Shown: positions 1-8,518 of the stretch, piece after piece
How positions within the stretch are numbered: position 1 is the stretch's first letter
Layout of the letters: the number at the start of each line of letters is the position of its first letter
NCBI GenBank assembly: GCA_016782645.1
Contig: JADHYC010000014.1
Location: 1-45,496, forward strand
Direction: 5' to 3'
DNA from: Fidelibacterota bacterium
GTDB lineage: Bacteria > Fidelibacterota > UBA2242
Length of the DNA stretch: 45,496 nt
Program-made: the position numbers and the translations under genes
The notes under the pieces: generated by a model
What the model saw: the letters and a program-made list of their open reading frames with translations, nothing else
The model's database searches: none
Told to the model about the DNA's origin: nothing

Positions 1-2
1 CT

Positions 3-1889
3 GCCCTTTATGAATTTAATAAGGGAAAAAAAGGGCTATTGGATCCACCTATTTCAAGATTCGATTATATACCCGAAAAAGTAAAATCTATTAGAGTTTC
101 TAAACTTTTATCTGATTTCTATCCGGATTCTCCTGTTATGCCACTTGTTGGAATAACGCAGGATCGTCTCGTGATCGAGATCATGCGTGGATGCACTCAG
201 GGATGCAGGTTTTGCCAGGCGGGTATGATTTATAGACCAGTCAGGGAAAGACCCCCTGAGGATATTGTGAGTCAAATTCATGAATCGTTACCGAAAACAG
301 GTTATAATGATATATCCTTGCTCTCTCTTTCAACATCAGATTATACTGGATTAGATGATATTATAAGAAAAATTTCAGGTGATTTAATTGCTCAACGTAC
401 ATCAATTTCTCTTCCCTCACTTCGGCTTGATAGTTTTACTGAGAGCATAGCAAAGTTGACTAAATATGCACGAAAATCTGGATTAACATTTGCTCCGGAA
501 GCCGGATCTTCAAGACTTAGGCAGGCAATTAATAAGCATATTACCGATGATGAATTGCTTCAATCTACAGAAATAGCATTACAGAACGGGTGGAGATTAT
601 TGAAGCTCTATTATATGTTAGGTCTTCCAACTGAAACGGAAGCCGACATTGATGCTATCGCCGAGCTTTCAAGGAAAGTTATTCGAGTCGGAAAGAGGCG
701 GCTTTCTCTCAATATTACGCTTTCAACATTTATTCCTAAGCCATTTACTCCCTTTCAGTGGGAAGAACAAAACTCTGTGGAAAAGATTCAGAGCAAACTG
801 GATACTATAAAACCTGTACTCAGGTCGCTAAGAAAAGTAAAGGTGATGGCTCGTGATCCTGTGTGTTCACAATTAGAAGGTGTGATTTCGAGAGGGGATA
901 GAAGAATAGCAAATGTAATTTTTGAAGCCTGGAAGCACGGCGCAAAATTCGATTCATGGCGGGAATATTTTTCAGCTGAAATCTGGGATAATGCTTTTAA
1001 GAAAGCCGGGGTTGATTCTCAAGAATATATATCAGAAAGAGAAGAAGATAAACCCTTATCATGGGATATAATAGACCCTTTAATAAGTAAAAATTATCTT
1101 CTTAGTGAACGAGAAAAATCATATATAGGTGAGACAACACCTGACTGCCGTAGTGGATGTACAAGATGTGGTGTTTGTAAACCTAATATTCTGGACATGA
1201 TAATTGTTGGCAGTAAGAAAGAGACAACTTTTGATTATTTTATTGAGAAAGGTGAAGGAAAATTTAGTCCGGTAAAATATCGCCTGAAATATCGAAAAGG
1301 AGAGGAAATACGATTTACATCGCAGCTTGATATACTTCGAATATTCCAACAAGCTTTGCGGAGAGCTAAACTAAATCTTGTTTACTCACAAGGGTTTAGT
1401 AAAAGACCTAAGATTTCTTCAGGCTTCTCATTACCTCTTGGTTATACTTCAGATGAAGAATATATCGAAATAACCTTAAAAAATAGAGTTCCCAAACTAT
1501 GTGAACGTATTAATATTAACCTCCCTGATGGTTTAAAAGTCATAAGTTCTTTAGAGATACCAATAAAATCTCCTGCAATCTCCAATTTAGTTAACGGAAT
1601 AGATTATGAAGTAAATTTTCATACTGAATTGCCTGGAAATATTAATTACCTGATAAATAATCTATTATCAAAAAGAGAATTTGTTATCAACAGGGAGCGT
1701 GGTAAAAAACCAAAACGAATTGATATTCGTAGATATATCAGTTCTATTACAGAGGGAGATAAAAAATTACTTATAAAAGTAAATGTAGAAGATGGGAGTA
1801 CTGTAAGAATAAGTGAGATCCTTGAAACATTAAGCTTAGAAAAATTTCCCCTTCAGGTACATCGACTAAAAATGTATTTAAAAGAGTGA
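3..1889 (+). CDS. Radical SAM protein with C-terminal DUF2344 (TIGR03960/TIGR03936 fusion), 5'-partial
   Basis: The reading frame is open to the left edge, so the gene starts outside the window; the TTG at 39 is internal, because codons from 3 onward are also open and protein-like. The radical SAM cluster motif MRGCTQGCRFCQAG (CX3CX2C, first Cys codon at 192) is typical of the TIGR03960 family, whose N-terminal B12-binding-like domain would lie off the window. A second Cys group (DCRSGCTRCGVC) is encoded near 1142-1177. From about 1270 the protein becomes a DUF2344 domain (YRKGEEIRFTSQLDILR, then QGFSKRPKISSGFSLPLGY). The family's reaction is not established; it is usually encoded beside RNase G and ribosomal protein L21, as here, which suggests an RNA or translation-related role. 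The rng start follows 25 nt after the stop, so the genes are probably co-transcribed. Confidence 0.9.
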   Translation, partial: ALYEFNKGKKGLLDPPISRFDYIPEKVKSIRVSKLLSDFYPDSPVMPLVGITQDRLVIEIMRGCTQGCRFCQAGMIYRPVRERPPEDIVSQIHESLPKTGYNDISLLSLSTSDYTGLDDIIRKISGDLIAQRTSISLPSLRLDSFTESIAKLTKYARKSGLTFAPEAGSSRLRQAINKHITDDELLQSTEIALQNGWRLLKLYYMLGLPTETEADIDAIAELSRKVIRVGKRRLSLNITLSTFIPKPFTPFQWEEQNSVEKIQSKLDTIKPVLRSLRKVKVMARDPVCSQLEGVISRGDRRIANVIFEAWKHGAKFDSWREYFSAEIWDNAFKKAGVDSQEYISEREEDKPLSWDIIDPLISKNYLLSEREKSYIGETTPDCRSGCTRCGVCKPNILDMIIVGSKKETTFDYFIEKGEGKFSPVKYRLKYRKGEEIRFTSQLDILRIFQQALRRAKLNLVYSQGFSKRPKISSGFSLPLGYTSDEEYIEITLKNRVPKLCERININLPDGLKVISSLEIPIKSPAISNLVNGIDYEVNFHTELPGNINYLINNLLSKREFVINRERGKKPKRIDIRRYISSITEGDKKLLIKVNVEDGSTVRISEILETLSLEKFPLQVHRLKMYLKE

Positions 1890-1914
1890 TAAAAGATTTT
1901 AACAGGGTTTTATA

Positions 1915-3468
1915 ATGGATAAGACAATATTAATTAGTGAAACATCAAAAGAGACAAGAATAGCCATCCTTGAAAATGGAGATCTGGTTGAATTCTTTGT
2001 TGAAAAGCCGGAAAGAACAAGAATGGTTGGCAATATTTACAAAGGGAAGGTCGAAAATGTTGCGCAAGGAATTCAGGCAGCTTTTGTTAATATCGATAAT
2101 AAACAAAATGCGTTTCTCCCTTTTTCAGAGATAGGTGATCCAACATCAGTTACTACTATGATGGAAAGTATCAGTCGTGATGAAGAAGAAGACAATGAGG
2201 AAGAAACGGAATTAAGATCTCGTGGAAGGAGATTTCCTCAAATTGGAGAAATTAAACTAACAAAAGGGCAGGATATACTTGTACAGGTTATTAAAGAGCC
2301 CTTCGGTACAAAGGGAGCCAGGGTTACAACTGATATATCTATTCCCGGGAGATTCCTTGTGCTTGTTCCAAATGTTGATTTTATAGGAATTTCAAAGAAG
2401 ATATATAATGTCTCTGAAAAAAAGAACCTGAGACGGATTGCATGTTCTATAAAACCGAAAAAATTCGGTCTGATCATCAGAACAGTTACTAAAGGGAAAG
2501 ATAAGAAAACGTTAAAAGCTGAACTTCAAAGTCTTATGAAAATATGGCACAGCATAGAAGAAACAGTGAAGGAAAAACCAGCACCAATTTGTGTATATAG
2601 AGATATGGAAATGGCAGCATCTGTTATTCGCGACTTACTTACACCTGATGTAGAAAAAATCATCGTTGATACTAAACATCTGTATAGAAATTTACATTCG
2701 TATATAAAATCAGTATCGCCGGAATTTATTAGCAAGCTCGAATACTATCATTCGAGAAATCCTCTTTTTGAACAAAATAGCGTTGAAAAGGAATTTGAAA
2801 AATCTCTTAATAAAAAAGTCTGGCTAAAAAGTGGTGGATTTATTGTGATCGAGCATACTGAAGCGATGACTACAATTGATGTAAATAGTGGAAAATTTAT
2901 AGGAAAAAAAGGCCACGAAAAGAACTCGCTGAAGATTAACCTCCAAGCAGCGAAAGTGATCGCTAGACAGCTCAGACTTCGTGATATAGGTGGATTAATT
3001 GTAATAGATTTTATCGATATGGAAGAGGGAGAAAATAGAAAGAAAGTAAATCTGAAACTTCGACACGAATTGCGGAAAGATAGAGCAAAAGTATCTTTGT
3101 CACCGATTTCGGAATTTGGTCTCCTCGAGATGACCCGGCAGAGAATTCGGCTAAATCTTCTCTATGCAGTAAGTGAGGAATGTCCAACATGTCATGGCTC
3201 AGGACGAGTTACTTCAAAAGAATCTTTAGTAACTAAAATTGAAAGTTGGTTTAGACGTTATAAAGTAAAATCTAAAGAGAGAAAATTACATTTGCATGTT
3301 CAACCGGAGATAGCCGAGTATCTTAATGAATCGACAGGTCACCTTCTTAGAAGAGTTCAATTGAAAAATTTAATATGGATAAAAATTTTCAAAGATACTT
3401 CGGTAAACATTAATGAGTTTAGAGTGTTTTCAGCAAGGACAGGAGAAGATATTACTGAAAAATATTAG
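1915..3468 (+). CDS. rng: Ribonuclease G (RNase E/G family)
   Basis: Endoribonuclease for rRNA and mRNA processing. The 517 residues contain an N-terminal S1 domain (about 35-125), then the RNase H-like and DNase I-like catalytic core. The metal-binding motif TIDVNSGKF gives D322, and VIDFIDME gives D365; their 43-residue spacing equals that of the catalytic Asp pair of E. coli RNase E as I recall it. The Zn-link is CPTC (C423/C426, followed by HGSG). There is no long C-terminal degradosome scaffold, so it is RNase G-like rather than RNase E-like. The S1 domain carries a very acidic, low-complexity insertion (roughly residues 83-104, many E/D then RSRGRR) that standard RNase G lacks. It lies between the radical SAM gene and rplU, a common bacterial order. 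The ATG start follows a weak AGGGT-type ribosome site. Confidence 0.95.
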   Translation: MDKTILISETSKETRIAILENGDLVEFFVEKPERTRMVGNIYKGKVENVAQGIQAAFVNIDNKQNAFLPFSEIGDPTSVTTMMESISRDEEEDNEEETELRSRGRRFPQIGEIKLTKGQDILVQVIKEPFGTKGARVTTDISIPGRFLVLVPNVDFIGISKKIYNVSEKKNLRRIACSIKPKKFGLIIRTVTKGKDKKTLKAELQSLMKIWHSIEETVKEKPAPICVYRDMEMAASVIRDLLTPDVEKIIVDTKHLYRNLHSYIKSVSPEFISKLEYYHSRNPLFEQNSVEKEFEKSLNKKVWLKSGGFIVIEHTEAMTTIDVNSGKFIGKKGHEKNSLKINLQAAKVIARQLRLRDIGGLIVIDFIDMEEGENRKKVNLKLRHELRKDRAKVSLSPISEFGLLEMTRQRIRLNLLYAVSEECPTCHGSGRVTSKESLVTKIESWFRRYKVKSKERKLHLHVQPEIAEYLNESTGHLLRRVQLKNLIWIKIFKDTSVNINEFRVFSARTGEDITEKY

Positions 3469-3470
3469 AC

Positions 3471-3499
3471 TTGACATATCTTAATGGAATACATAAATT
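3471..3499 (+). promoter_or_regulatory. Candidate sigma70-type promoter for rplU-rpmA
   Basis: TTGACA at 3471-3476, a 17-nt spacer and TAAATT at 3494-3499 lie directly after the rng stop codon. A start near 3506 would leave a leader of about 30 nt with an AAAGAGGAAATT ribosome site before rplU. The -35 is perfect and the -10 matches 4 of 6 positions. It would uncouple ribosomal protein synthesis from the upstream operon. Confidence 0.5.
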
Positions 3500-3535
3500 C
3501 ACCCGCCTTTTTTAAAGAGGAAATTAGAGAGTCTT

Positions 3536-3967
3536 ATGAAAGAAGTTAACTACGCTATTGCAGAGATTGCTGGTCAGCAGATTATTTTAGAGCCTGGTAA
3601 GAAGGTCTCGGTGCCGAAGCTCGAGGTTGAAGAAGGAGCAAAATATACTGCCGACAAAATTCTCTATATTCGACAGGGTGAAAAAGTAAAAATTGGAAAG
3701 CCCTATGTTAGAGGTGTTTCTGTCGAGACAGTGGTTAAAGAGCACAAACGAGCTGACAAGATAATTGTATTTAAAAAGAAACGTAGAAAAGGGTACAAAG
3801 TGAAAAAAGGTCACCGTCAGCCTTTCTGTGTGCTTGAAGTGGGTGAGTTCAAAACTGGAGCTAAAAAGCAGACGAAAAAGGCGGCTCCAAAAGTAAAACC
3901 CGAGCCTGAAGAAAAGCAAGTTGAGAAATTAAAAGAGAATATAGGAGCTAATAAAAATGGCACATAA
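3536..3967 (+). CDS. rplU: 50S ribosomal protein L21 with charged C-terminal extension
   Basis: Large-subunit ribosomal protein that binds 23S rRNA. Residues 5-103 match L21 ([18 protein letters not shown] at the start, then [18 protein letters not shown]). L21 is usually near 103 residues, whereas this protein has 143; the extra 40 are rich in Lys, Glu, Pro and Ala and look disordered. The end of the gene overlaps the rpmA start by 11 nt, so translation is probably coupled. The ATG is preceded by AGAGGAAATTAGAGAG. The extension is unlikely to be a frameshift artefact, because codon use stays even and it ends just past the start of rpmA. Confidence 0.95.
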   Translation: MKEVNYAIAEIAGQQIILEPGKKVSVPKLEVEEGAKYTADKILYIRQGEKVKIGKPYVRGVSVETVVKEHKRADKIIVFKKKRRKGYKVKKGHRQPFCVLEVGEFKTGAKKQTKKAAPKVKPEPEEKQVEKLKENIGANKNGT

Positions 3968-4208
3968 AAAAGGTGTTGGAAGTTCAAAAAACGGTCGTGA
4001 TAGCAATGCTCAGAGATTAGGTGTAAAGCGCTTCGGTGGACAGTATGTTACCGCTGGCTCCATTATTATCCGTCAGAGAGGTACAAGAATCCACCCCGGC
4101 GATAATGTCGGTGTTGGTGGTGATTATACACTTTTTGCTCTTATTGACGGCATTGTAAAGTTCGGAAGAAAAGGACGTAGCAGGAAAATAGTCAGTATTG
4201 TAGCTTAG
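3957..4208 (+). CDS. rpmA: 50S ribosomal protein L27
   Basis: Large-subunit protein whose N-terminal tail reaches towards the peptidyl transferase centre. The 83-residue product starts [16 protein letters not shown], the expected L27 tail with no leader peptide to be cleaved (the Firmicutes extension is absent). [22 protein letters not shown] is also family-typical. The start codon lies inside the end of rplU. A good intrinsic terminator follows, so this gene ends the operon; obg, a frequent downstream neighbour in other phyla, is not here. Confidence 0.97.
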   Translation: MAHKKGVGSSKNGRDSNAQRLGVKRFGGQYVTAGSIIIRQRGTRIHPGDNVGVGGDYTLFALIDGIVKFGRKGRSRKIVSIVA

Positions 4209-4212
4209 ATAC

Positions 4213-4270
4213 ATCCCGCAATTTTAAAATAGGGTTCCTCCCACTTTCCCTTATAATTTGCGGGATTTTT
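4213..4270 (+). terminator. Intrinsic terminator after rpmA
   Basis: ATCCCGCAA (4213-4221) pairs perfectly with TTGCGGGAT (4258-4266) and is followed by a T run. The loop is long (36 nt). It is directly after the rpmA stop codon. Confidence 0.75.
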
Positions 4271-4312
4271 ATATACTCAATCTTACTTTTTAAAGTGGAC
4301 TCATAATTTTTC

Positions 4313-5107
4313 TTAACGGGAGTGAACCCAAAATAGGAATTTAGTAAGTTCGATATTATTTCTGAAAAAATACCGGGCTTTTGTGATTCTGTTTATATTC
4401 TCATCAATTATAACCGAGTATCCGTAAAGGTTAGATTTTTTAAATGCCGGCTCATCGCTAATGTCATTACCAAAGTAGATTACAAGCGGAAATGAATTGC
4501 CATCTCTTGGCAATAAATTCAGTATCTTTTCAACCGCTTTTCCTTTACCCCACATACTTTTTGGGCGAACTTCTATGAGTTGTTTGTGTTTGATAATTTC
4601 TAATTGCTCGGGTGAATCTATGTGATTTTCCACAATATTGCATATCCTTTGAATTTTAAATTCATCGTTTATCGGTAGTTTAATTTGCAATGCAAAGCCA
4701 AAGTTATGTACAATACTATCAATTGGATCATCACTAAGTTCCATAAATAAATTTTCGTATATGCTTTCTAACTTATGGCGAATCATACCCAATTTTGGAA
4801 ATCGCCATGAAAATTTTATGCCCTCGATCTCATATCCTAAGCTCCCTGCAAGTATCACCTCTGTGGTATTAAATATTTTACGTAAATTATCTAAAGTTTC
4901 AATACTAATTATGCCTACATACAAATTCTGCAGAGACGCAATCCATTGAAGATGATTAATAATATTCGAGTAGTTATTGTGAGTATGGTTCAAATCCGAT
5001 GCTATTAAAGTGTCAAAATTAAATAGGAAGCAGACTTTTCTATTTGAGGAGAGGATTTTTAATAAATTCGGGATTTCATTATTGAATGGAATTAGCGTTT
5101 GTTTCAT
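4313..5107 (-). CDS. Trehalose-phosphatase-like HAD protein with altered nucleophile motif
   Basis: 264 residues with the layout of OtsB-type trehalose-6-phosphate phosphatases. Matching motifs are GSLGYEI (88-94, OtsB GxxGAEI-like), VRPKSMWGKGKAVEKIL (180-196, with the motif III lysines) and YFGNDISDEPAF (211-222, OtsB GDDxTDEDAF-like). Motif I, normally DxDGT with the first Asp as nucleophile, reads N30-F-D32-T-L here: the nucleophile is Asn and the glycine is missing. Motif II (normally SGR) is ISIET. Known HAD chemistry needs that Asp, so the protein is probably not a normal phosphatase; a binding or regulatory role is possible. No otsA partner is nearby. It starts 36 nt after the DUF1343 gene and probably shares its transcript. 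Confidence 0.75.
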   Translation of the reverse strand: MKQTLIPFNNEIPNLLKILSSNRKVCFLFNFDTLIASDLNHTHNNYSNIINHLQWIASLQNLYVGIISIETLDNLRKIFNTTEVILAGSLGYEIEGIKFSWRFPKLGMIRHKLESIYENLFMELSDDPIDSIVHNFGFALQIKLPINDEFKIQRICNIVENHIDSPEQLEIIKHKQLIEVRPKSMWGKGKAVEKILNLLPRDGNSFPLVIYFGNDISDEPAFKKSNLYGYSVIIDENINRITKARYFFRNNIELTKFLFWVHSR

Positions 5108-5143
5108 TTGAAATTATATTACGAAATAATTAATATTTTTCTG

Positions 5144-6445
5144 TTACTTATAAATTTTGTATTGCTGTGATATCTTGTAAAACCGATGAATATCTTTTTC
5201 CCAGCTTTTAAATAGTTCATCAAGCGGTTCATTATTTTCAATTACTTTTCGTAATTTATCACTTCCATAAAGTTTGTCGATCCATGTACCGCGCCACTTA
5301 AATTCCTTTTGGTACATTTGTTTGGCTTTCTTTAATATACGGATTATTGCATTTACAGGCTTAAAATCGTTGCGGTTAGTTATTTGTATTTTAGCTCCAC
5401 CGCATTGTTTATTTTCGTATTTAGGCTTATAAGCTACATTAGGGATACTGATTGGAGTAAAAGTAGAGGGTTCGAAAATTGCTCCTTGAATGTCGAGTGA
5501 ATTCAGTTCTCTGGCAAATGTTTGACCATTAATCCAGGGAGCACCAAACTTTAGGAAAGGTGAATCTGTTCCTCTACCTTCTGAAATATTTGTACCTTCC
5601 AGTAAACAGAAGCCTGGATAGACTATTGCTGTTTTTAAATTTGTCATATTTGGAGAAGGTGAAATCCACGGTAAGTCTGTTTCATCGTACCAGAGTTCAC
5701 GCGTCCAGTTCTCCATTTTAACTATGTGTAAATCTATATTTACTGCATTTGTAATATAACCTTCACCACAAATTAATAGAGCCAATTCACCAGCAGTTAA
5801 ACCATATCGAACAGGGATCGGGTACATGCCAACGAACGATCTGTATTTTAATTCAAGCAGTGGACCTTCTATTCTGTCTCCACGAATTGGATTAGGGCGA
5901 TCTAAAACCACAAAAGGAATTCCATTTGCTGATGCACTCTCCATAGCGTTGGACATTGTTGAAATGTAGGTATAAAATCGTGCTCCTACATCTTGAATAT
6001 CATAAACTAATATATCAACGTATTTTAGCATTTCTTTTGTTGGTTTCCGATGTTTTCCATACAGGCTATATATTTTTGCACTTGTTTTTGAATTAACATC
6101 ATTTTTAATTTTTCTGCCATCAGCATGTGAACCGCGGTAACCATGCTCGGGAGCGAAAATTGCAGTCACGCTGCATTTTCCACTTTCATTAAACAAATCA
6201 ACAATATGCCGACCATTCTTATCTCTGGATGTATGGTTACAAATTATACCAATTTTTTTACCCTTGAAAAATTCAAATTTTGAAGCTATGACTATATCCA
6301 AGCCCATTTCTATAGTCATTATTGTTTTTACTTTATCATTTTGCATTTTAATAGCGGATTCTCTGCTTTTATTGCCACATTTACAAAGGAATAACAAGGT
6401 GAACAGTGAAAATAAAAAAAACAAATTTATATTAATGTTTTTCAT
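5144..6445 (-). CDS. namZ: DUF1343 family secreted protein (NamZ-like exo-beta-N-acetylmuramidase)
   Basis: The 433-residue protein belongs to DUF1343, the family of the exo-N-acetylmuramidase NamZ (B. subtilis YbbC), which removes terminal MurNAc from peptidoglycan fragments. Visible family segments are KKIGIICNHTSRD, FAPEHGYRGSHADG, DILVYDIQDVGARFYTYIS, PFVVLDRPNPIRGDRIEGP and EGTNISEGRGTDSPF. The N-terminus has a hydrophobic stretch (about 7-21) followed by LCKCGN, so it is exported and may be a lipoprotein, although this is not a clean lipobox. It is first in a two-gene minus-strand operon with the trehalose-phosphatase-like gene. Role inferred: cell-wall turnover or scavenging. Confidence 0.88.
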   Translation of the reverse strand: MKNININLFFLFSLFTLLFLCKCGNKSRESAIKMQNDKVKTIMTIEMGLDIVIASKFEFFKGKKIGIICNHTSRDKNGRHIVDLFNESGKCSVTAIFAPEHGYRGSHADGRKIKNDVNSKTSAKIYSLYGKHRKPTKEMLKYVDILVYDIQDVGARFYTYISTMSNAMESASANGIPFVVLDRPNPIRGDRIEGPLLELKYRSFVGMYPIPVRYGLTAGELALLICGEGYITNAVNIDLHIVKMENWTRELWYDETDLPWISPSPNMTNLKTAIVYPGFCLLEGTNISEGRGTDSPFLKFGAPWINGQTFARELNSLDIQGAIFEPSTFTPISIPNVAYKPKYENKQCGGAKIQITNRNDFKPVNAIIRILKKAKQMYQKEFKWRGTWIDKLYGSDKLRKVIENNEPLDELFKSWEKDIHRFYKISQQYKIYK

Positions 6446-6610
6446 AAAGTTATTAGAAAACCAACTCTCGATAATTTTTAAACTGAATCCTTTACGTTTA
6501 AAAAGAAACGCTCATCTATTAGTAAATTCGGATAAATAAGAGGAGATTTAGAAAACGATTAAAAAATTGCAATCAGTATATAATCTTGTCAAGTTATCCC
6601 TAAAAAGCAT

Positions 6611-6642
6611 AAAAAAAGCCCGATTCTATATGAGAACCGGGC
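6611..6642 (-). terminator. Intrinsic terminator after the ferredoxin gene
   Basis: On the minus strand GCCCGGTTCT pairs with AGAATCGGGC (one G-U wobble) around a five-base loop and is followed by seven Ts. It begins a few bases after the ferredoxin stop codon and isolates that gene from the DUF1343 operon downstream. Confidence 0.85.
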
Positions 6643-6648
6643 AAGAGA

Positions 6649-6840
<192 letters not shown>

Positions 6841-6879
6841 CTAGATCTCCTATTTTTAAATTTTTCGAAAATCGGCGAA

Positions 6880-6908
6880 AATTTAATCATTCATTTACTG
6901 TAAGACAA
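6880..6908 (-). promoter_or_regulatory. Candidate promoter for the ferredoxin gene
   Basis: On the minus strand TTGTCT (6903-6908), a 17-nt spacer and TAAATT (6880-6885) precede the ferredoxin by about 40 nt. Each box matches the sigma70 consensus at 4 of 6 positions, so support is modest. The same TAAATT -10 occurs upstream of rplU. Confidence 0.35.
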
Positions 6909-6995
6909 CAGCTCTAACACATTACTTTTTAAATTATGTTTGAATTCCTTACATTATGTTCGATTTTTTTTGCAATTGTTTATATGGAATTATAG

Positions 6996-7024
6996 TTGAT
7001 AAATTTTTTTGATTTGTTTATTAA
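6996..7024 (+). promoter_or_regulatory. Candidate promoter for the MFSD1-like transporter
   Basis: TTGATA (6996-7001), a 17-nt spacer and TATTAA (7019-7024) sit about 47 nt before the transporter ATG, in the divergent region shared with the ferredoxin. The -35 matches 5 of 6 and the -10 4 of 6. The surroundings are very T-rich, so chance is a concern. Confidence 0.35.
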
Positions 7025-7070
7025 AATTCTCCCAACCGATCCAAATTAATATCAGAATAGGTAGGTAATA

Positions 7071-8363
7071 ATGAAAGACAACATCGGTACACAAAAATTA
7101 GTCAAAGAACCAACACCATTGTATCGTTGGATAGTGCTAGTCTTTATTAGCCTCGCAATGTTTGGTAACTACTATGTTTATGATGCTATCAGCCCTCTTG
7201 CGGATCTGCTCAAATCTCAGCTTCATTTTTCAGATAAGAACATTGGGATGCTAAATGCTATTTACAGCATTCCAAATATAATAATGGTTTTGATTGGCGG
7301 GTTAATTATAGATCGCATAGGAACAAAAAAATCATCCTTTATTTTTTCATTTTTATGTATGGTAGGTGCGTTTGTTACAGCTTTCAGTGGTGGAAGCTTC
7401 CCGGTGATGGTAGCAGGCAGGTTAATCTTCGGACTTGGTGCTGAATCTCTAATAGTCGCTATCACTACCATACTGGCGAAGTGGTTCAAGGGCAAGGAGC
7501 TCTCTTTTGCATTTGGATTAAATCTAACTGTTGCACGATTGGGTTCATTTGCCGCTTTAAATTCGCCTACATGGGCAATGTCTTTCTATGAAACATGGAA
7601 GGCACCACTTATTATTACTACAGTAGCAGCTGTAATATCTGTTTTATCTGTTATCCTTTACATCGTAATGGAAGTAGAAGCAAAAAAGAGATATACATTA
7701 TTAGGAGCAGAAGAGAAGCAGGACAAAATTGTTTTAAAAGAGATATTTTCATTTAAACCTTCTTTCTGGTTCATCACTTTGCTCTGCGTAACTTTTTATT
7801 CAGCCATATTCCCGTTCCAGACATTTGCTATAAAATTGTTCATTGAACATCATGGACTTACGAGAGGAGCAGCTGGATTTGCTTCGAGTGTGATCACTCT
7901 GGCATCAATGATTGGAACTCCTTTATTTGGGCTTTTCATAGATTGGAAAGGTAAACGAGCGAGTTTAATGATTCTCGGTTCACTAATGATTGTTCCAGTT
8001 TATCTCTTAATGGTATACACTCCCATTCATCCTCTTATACTTATGTCCGTCATGGGACTTGCGTTCTCGCTTGTCCCTGCAGCCATGTGGCCGTCAATAG
8101 CACTGATCGTGGAAGAGAAAAAATTGGGAACGGCTTATGGTTTAATGACAATGATACAAAATATCGGATTGGCAGGATTTAATTTACTGATCGGTTGGGC
8201 AAACGATATTAGCACTACAAATGGCATAACAGATTATTCGCTGGGAATGTGGTTTTTCTCTATCACCGGCTTTGCCGGACTCTTTTTTGCCATAATGCTG
8301 AGAAGGCAAGAAACCGGACCGAATGGTCATGGTCTGGAATTAGGGAGAAAAGCAACTAATTAA
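7071..8363 (+). CDS. Major facilitator superfamily transporter, MFSD1-like
   Basis: 430-residue inner-membrane secondary transporter with about twelve hydrophobic segments and a short cytosolic N-terminus. The segment AGRLIFGLGAESLIVAITTI followed by AKWFKGKELSFAFGLNLTVARLGS closely resembles the signature region of eukaryotic MFSD1 (GRFVFGIGGESLAVAQ..., WFKGKELNLVFGLQLSMARIGS, from memory), a lysosomal dipeptide uniporter. The loop GGLIIDRIGTKKS is the usual MFS motif A region. The substrate is therefore possibly short peptides, by family only. A GTAGGT-type ribosome site lies before the ATG. It is probably transcribed alone: a hairpin and a new promoter follow it. Confidence 0.85.
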   Translation: MKDNIGTQKLVKEPTPLYRWIVLVFISLAMFGNYYVYDAISPLADLLKSQLHFSDKNIGMLNAIYSIPNIIMVLIGGLIIDRIGTKKSSFIFSFLCMVGAFVTAFSGGSFPVMVAGRLIFGLGAESLIVAITTILAKWFKGKELSFAFGLNLTVARLGSFAALNSPTWAMSFYETWKAPLIITTVAAVISVLSVILYIVMEVEAKKRYTLLGAEEKQDKIVLKEIFSFKPSFWFITLLCVTFYSAIFPFQTFAIKLFIEHHGLTRGAAGFASSVITLASMIGTPLFGLFIDWKGKRASLMILGSLMIVPVYLLMVYTPIHPLILMSVMGLAFSLVPAAMWPSIALIVEEKKLGTAYGLMTMIQNIGLAGFNLLIGWANDISTTNGITDYSLGMWFFSITGFAGLFFAIMLRRQETGPNGHGLELGRKATN

Positions 8364-8395
8364 ATTTGTTGAGAGAAAGAATAAGAAATGAACCG

Positions 8396-8417
8396 TTTCC
8401 TGAGATGCATCAGGAAA
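8396..8417 (+). other. Perfect hairpin downstream of the MFSD1-like gene
   Basis: TTTCCTGA (8396-8403) pairs perfectly with TCAGGAAA (8410-8417) around a six-base loop, 33 nt after the stop codon. No T run follows on either strand, so it is not a classical intrinsic terminator. It may protect the 3' end of the transcript or act in Rho-dependent termination. Confidence 0.45.
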
Positions 8418-8448
8418 AATGATTTCAATATTTTACCTTTGCCAATAG

Positions 8449-8477
8449 TTGACTTTAAAAGCCAATTTGAGTAAAAT
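8449..8477 (+). promoter_or_regulatory. Promoter for the potassium channel operon
   Basis: TTGACT (8449-8454), a 17-nt spacer and TAAAAT (8472-8477) match the sigma70 consensus at 5 of 6 positions each with ideal spacing. A start near 8484 leaves a leader of about 35 nt carrying AGGATAAG before the TTG start codon. Confidence 0.65.
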
Positions 8478-8518
8478 CCCTCTATGAAATATTGAGTAAT
8501 ATAGGATAAGATAAAGTT

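Noticed and set aside
6587-6592. Minus-strand TTGACA upstream of the DUF1343 gene as a promoter
   Set aside because: The hexamer at 17-nt spacing is CAATTT, a poor -10, and no better spacing was found.
8396-8417. Hairpin after the MFSD1-like gene as an intrinsic terminator
   Set aside because: The stem is perfect, but no T run follows on either strand. Kept only as a hairpin.
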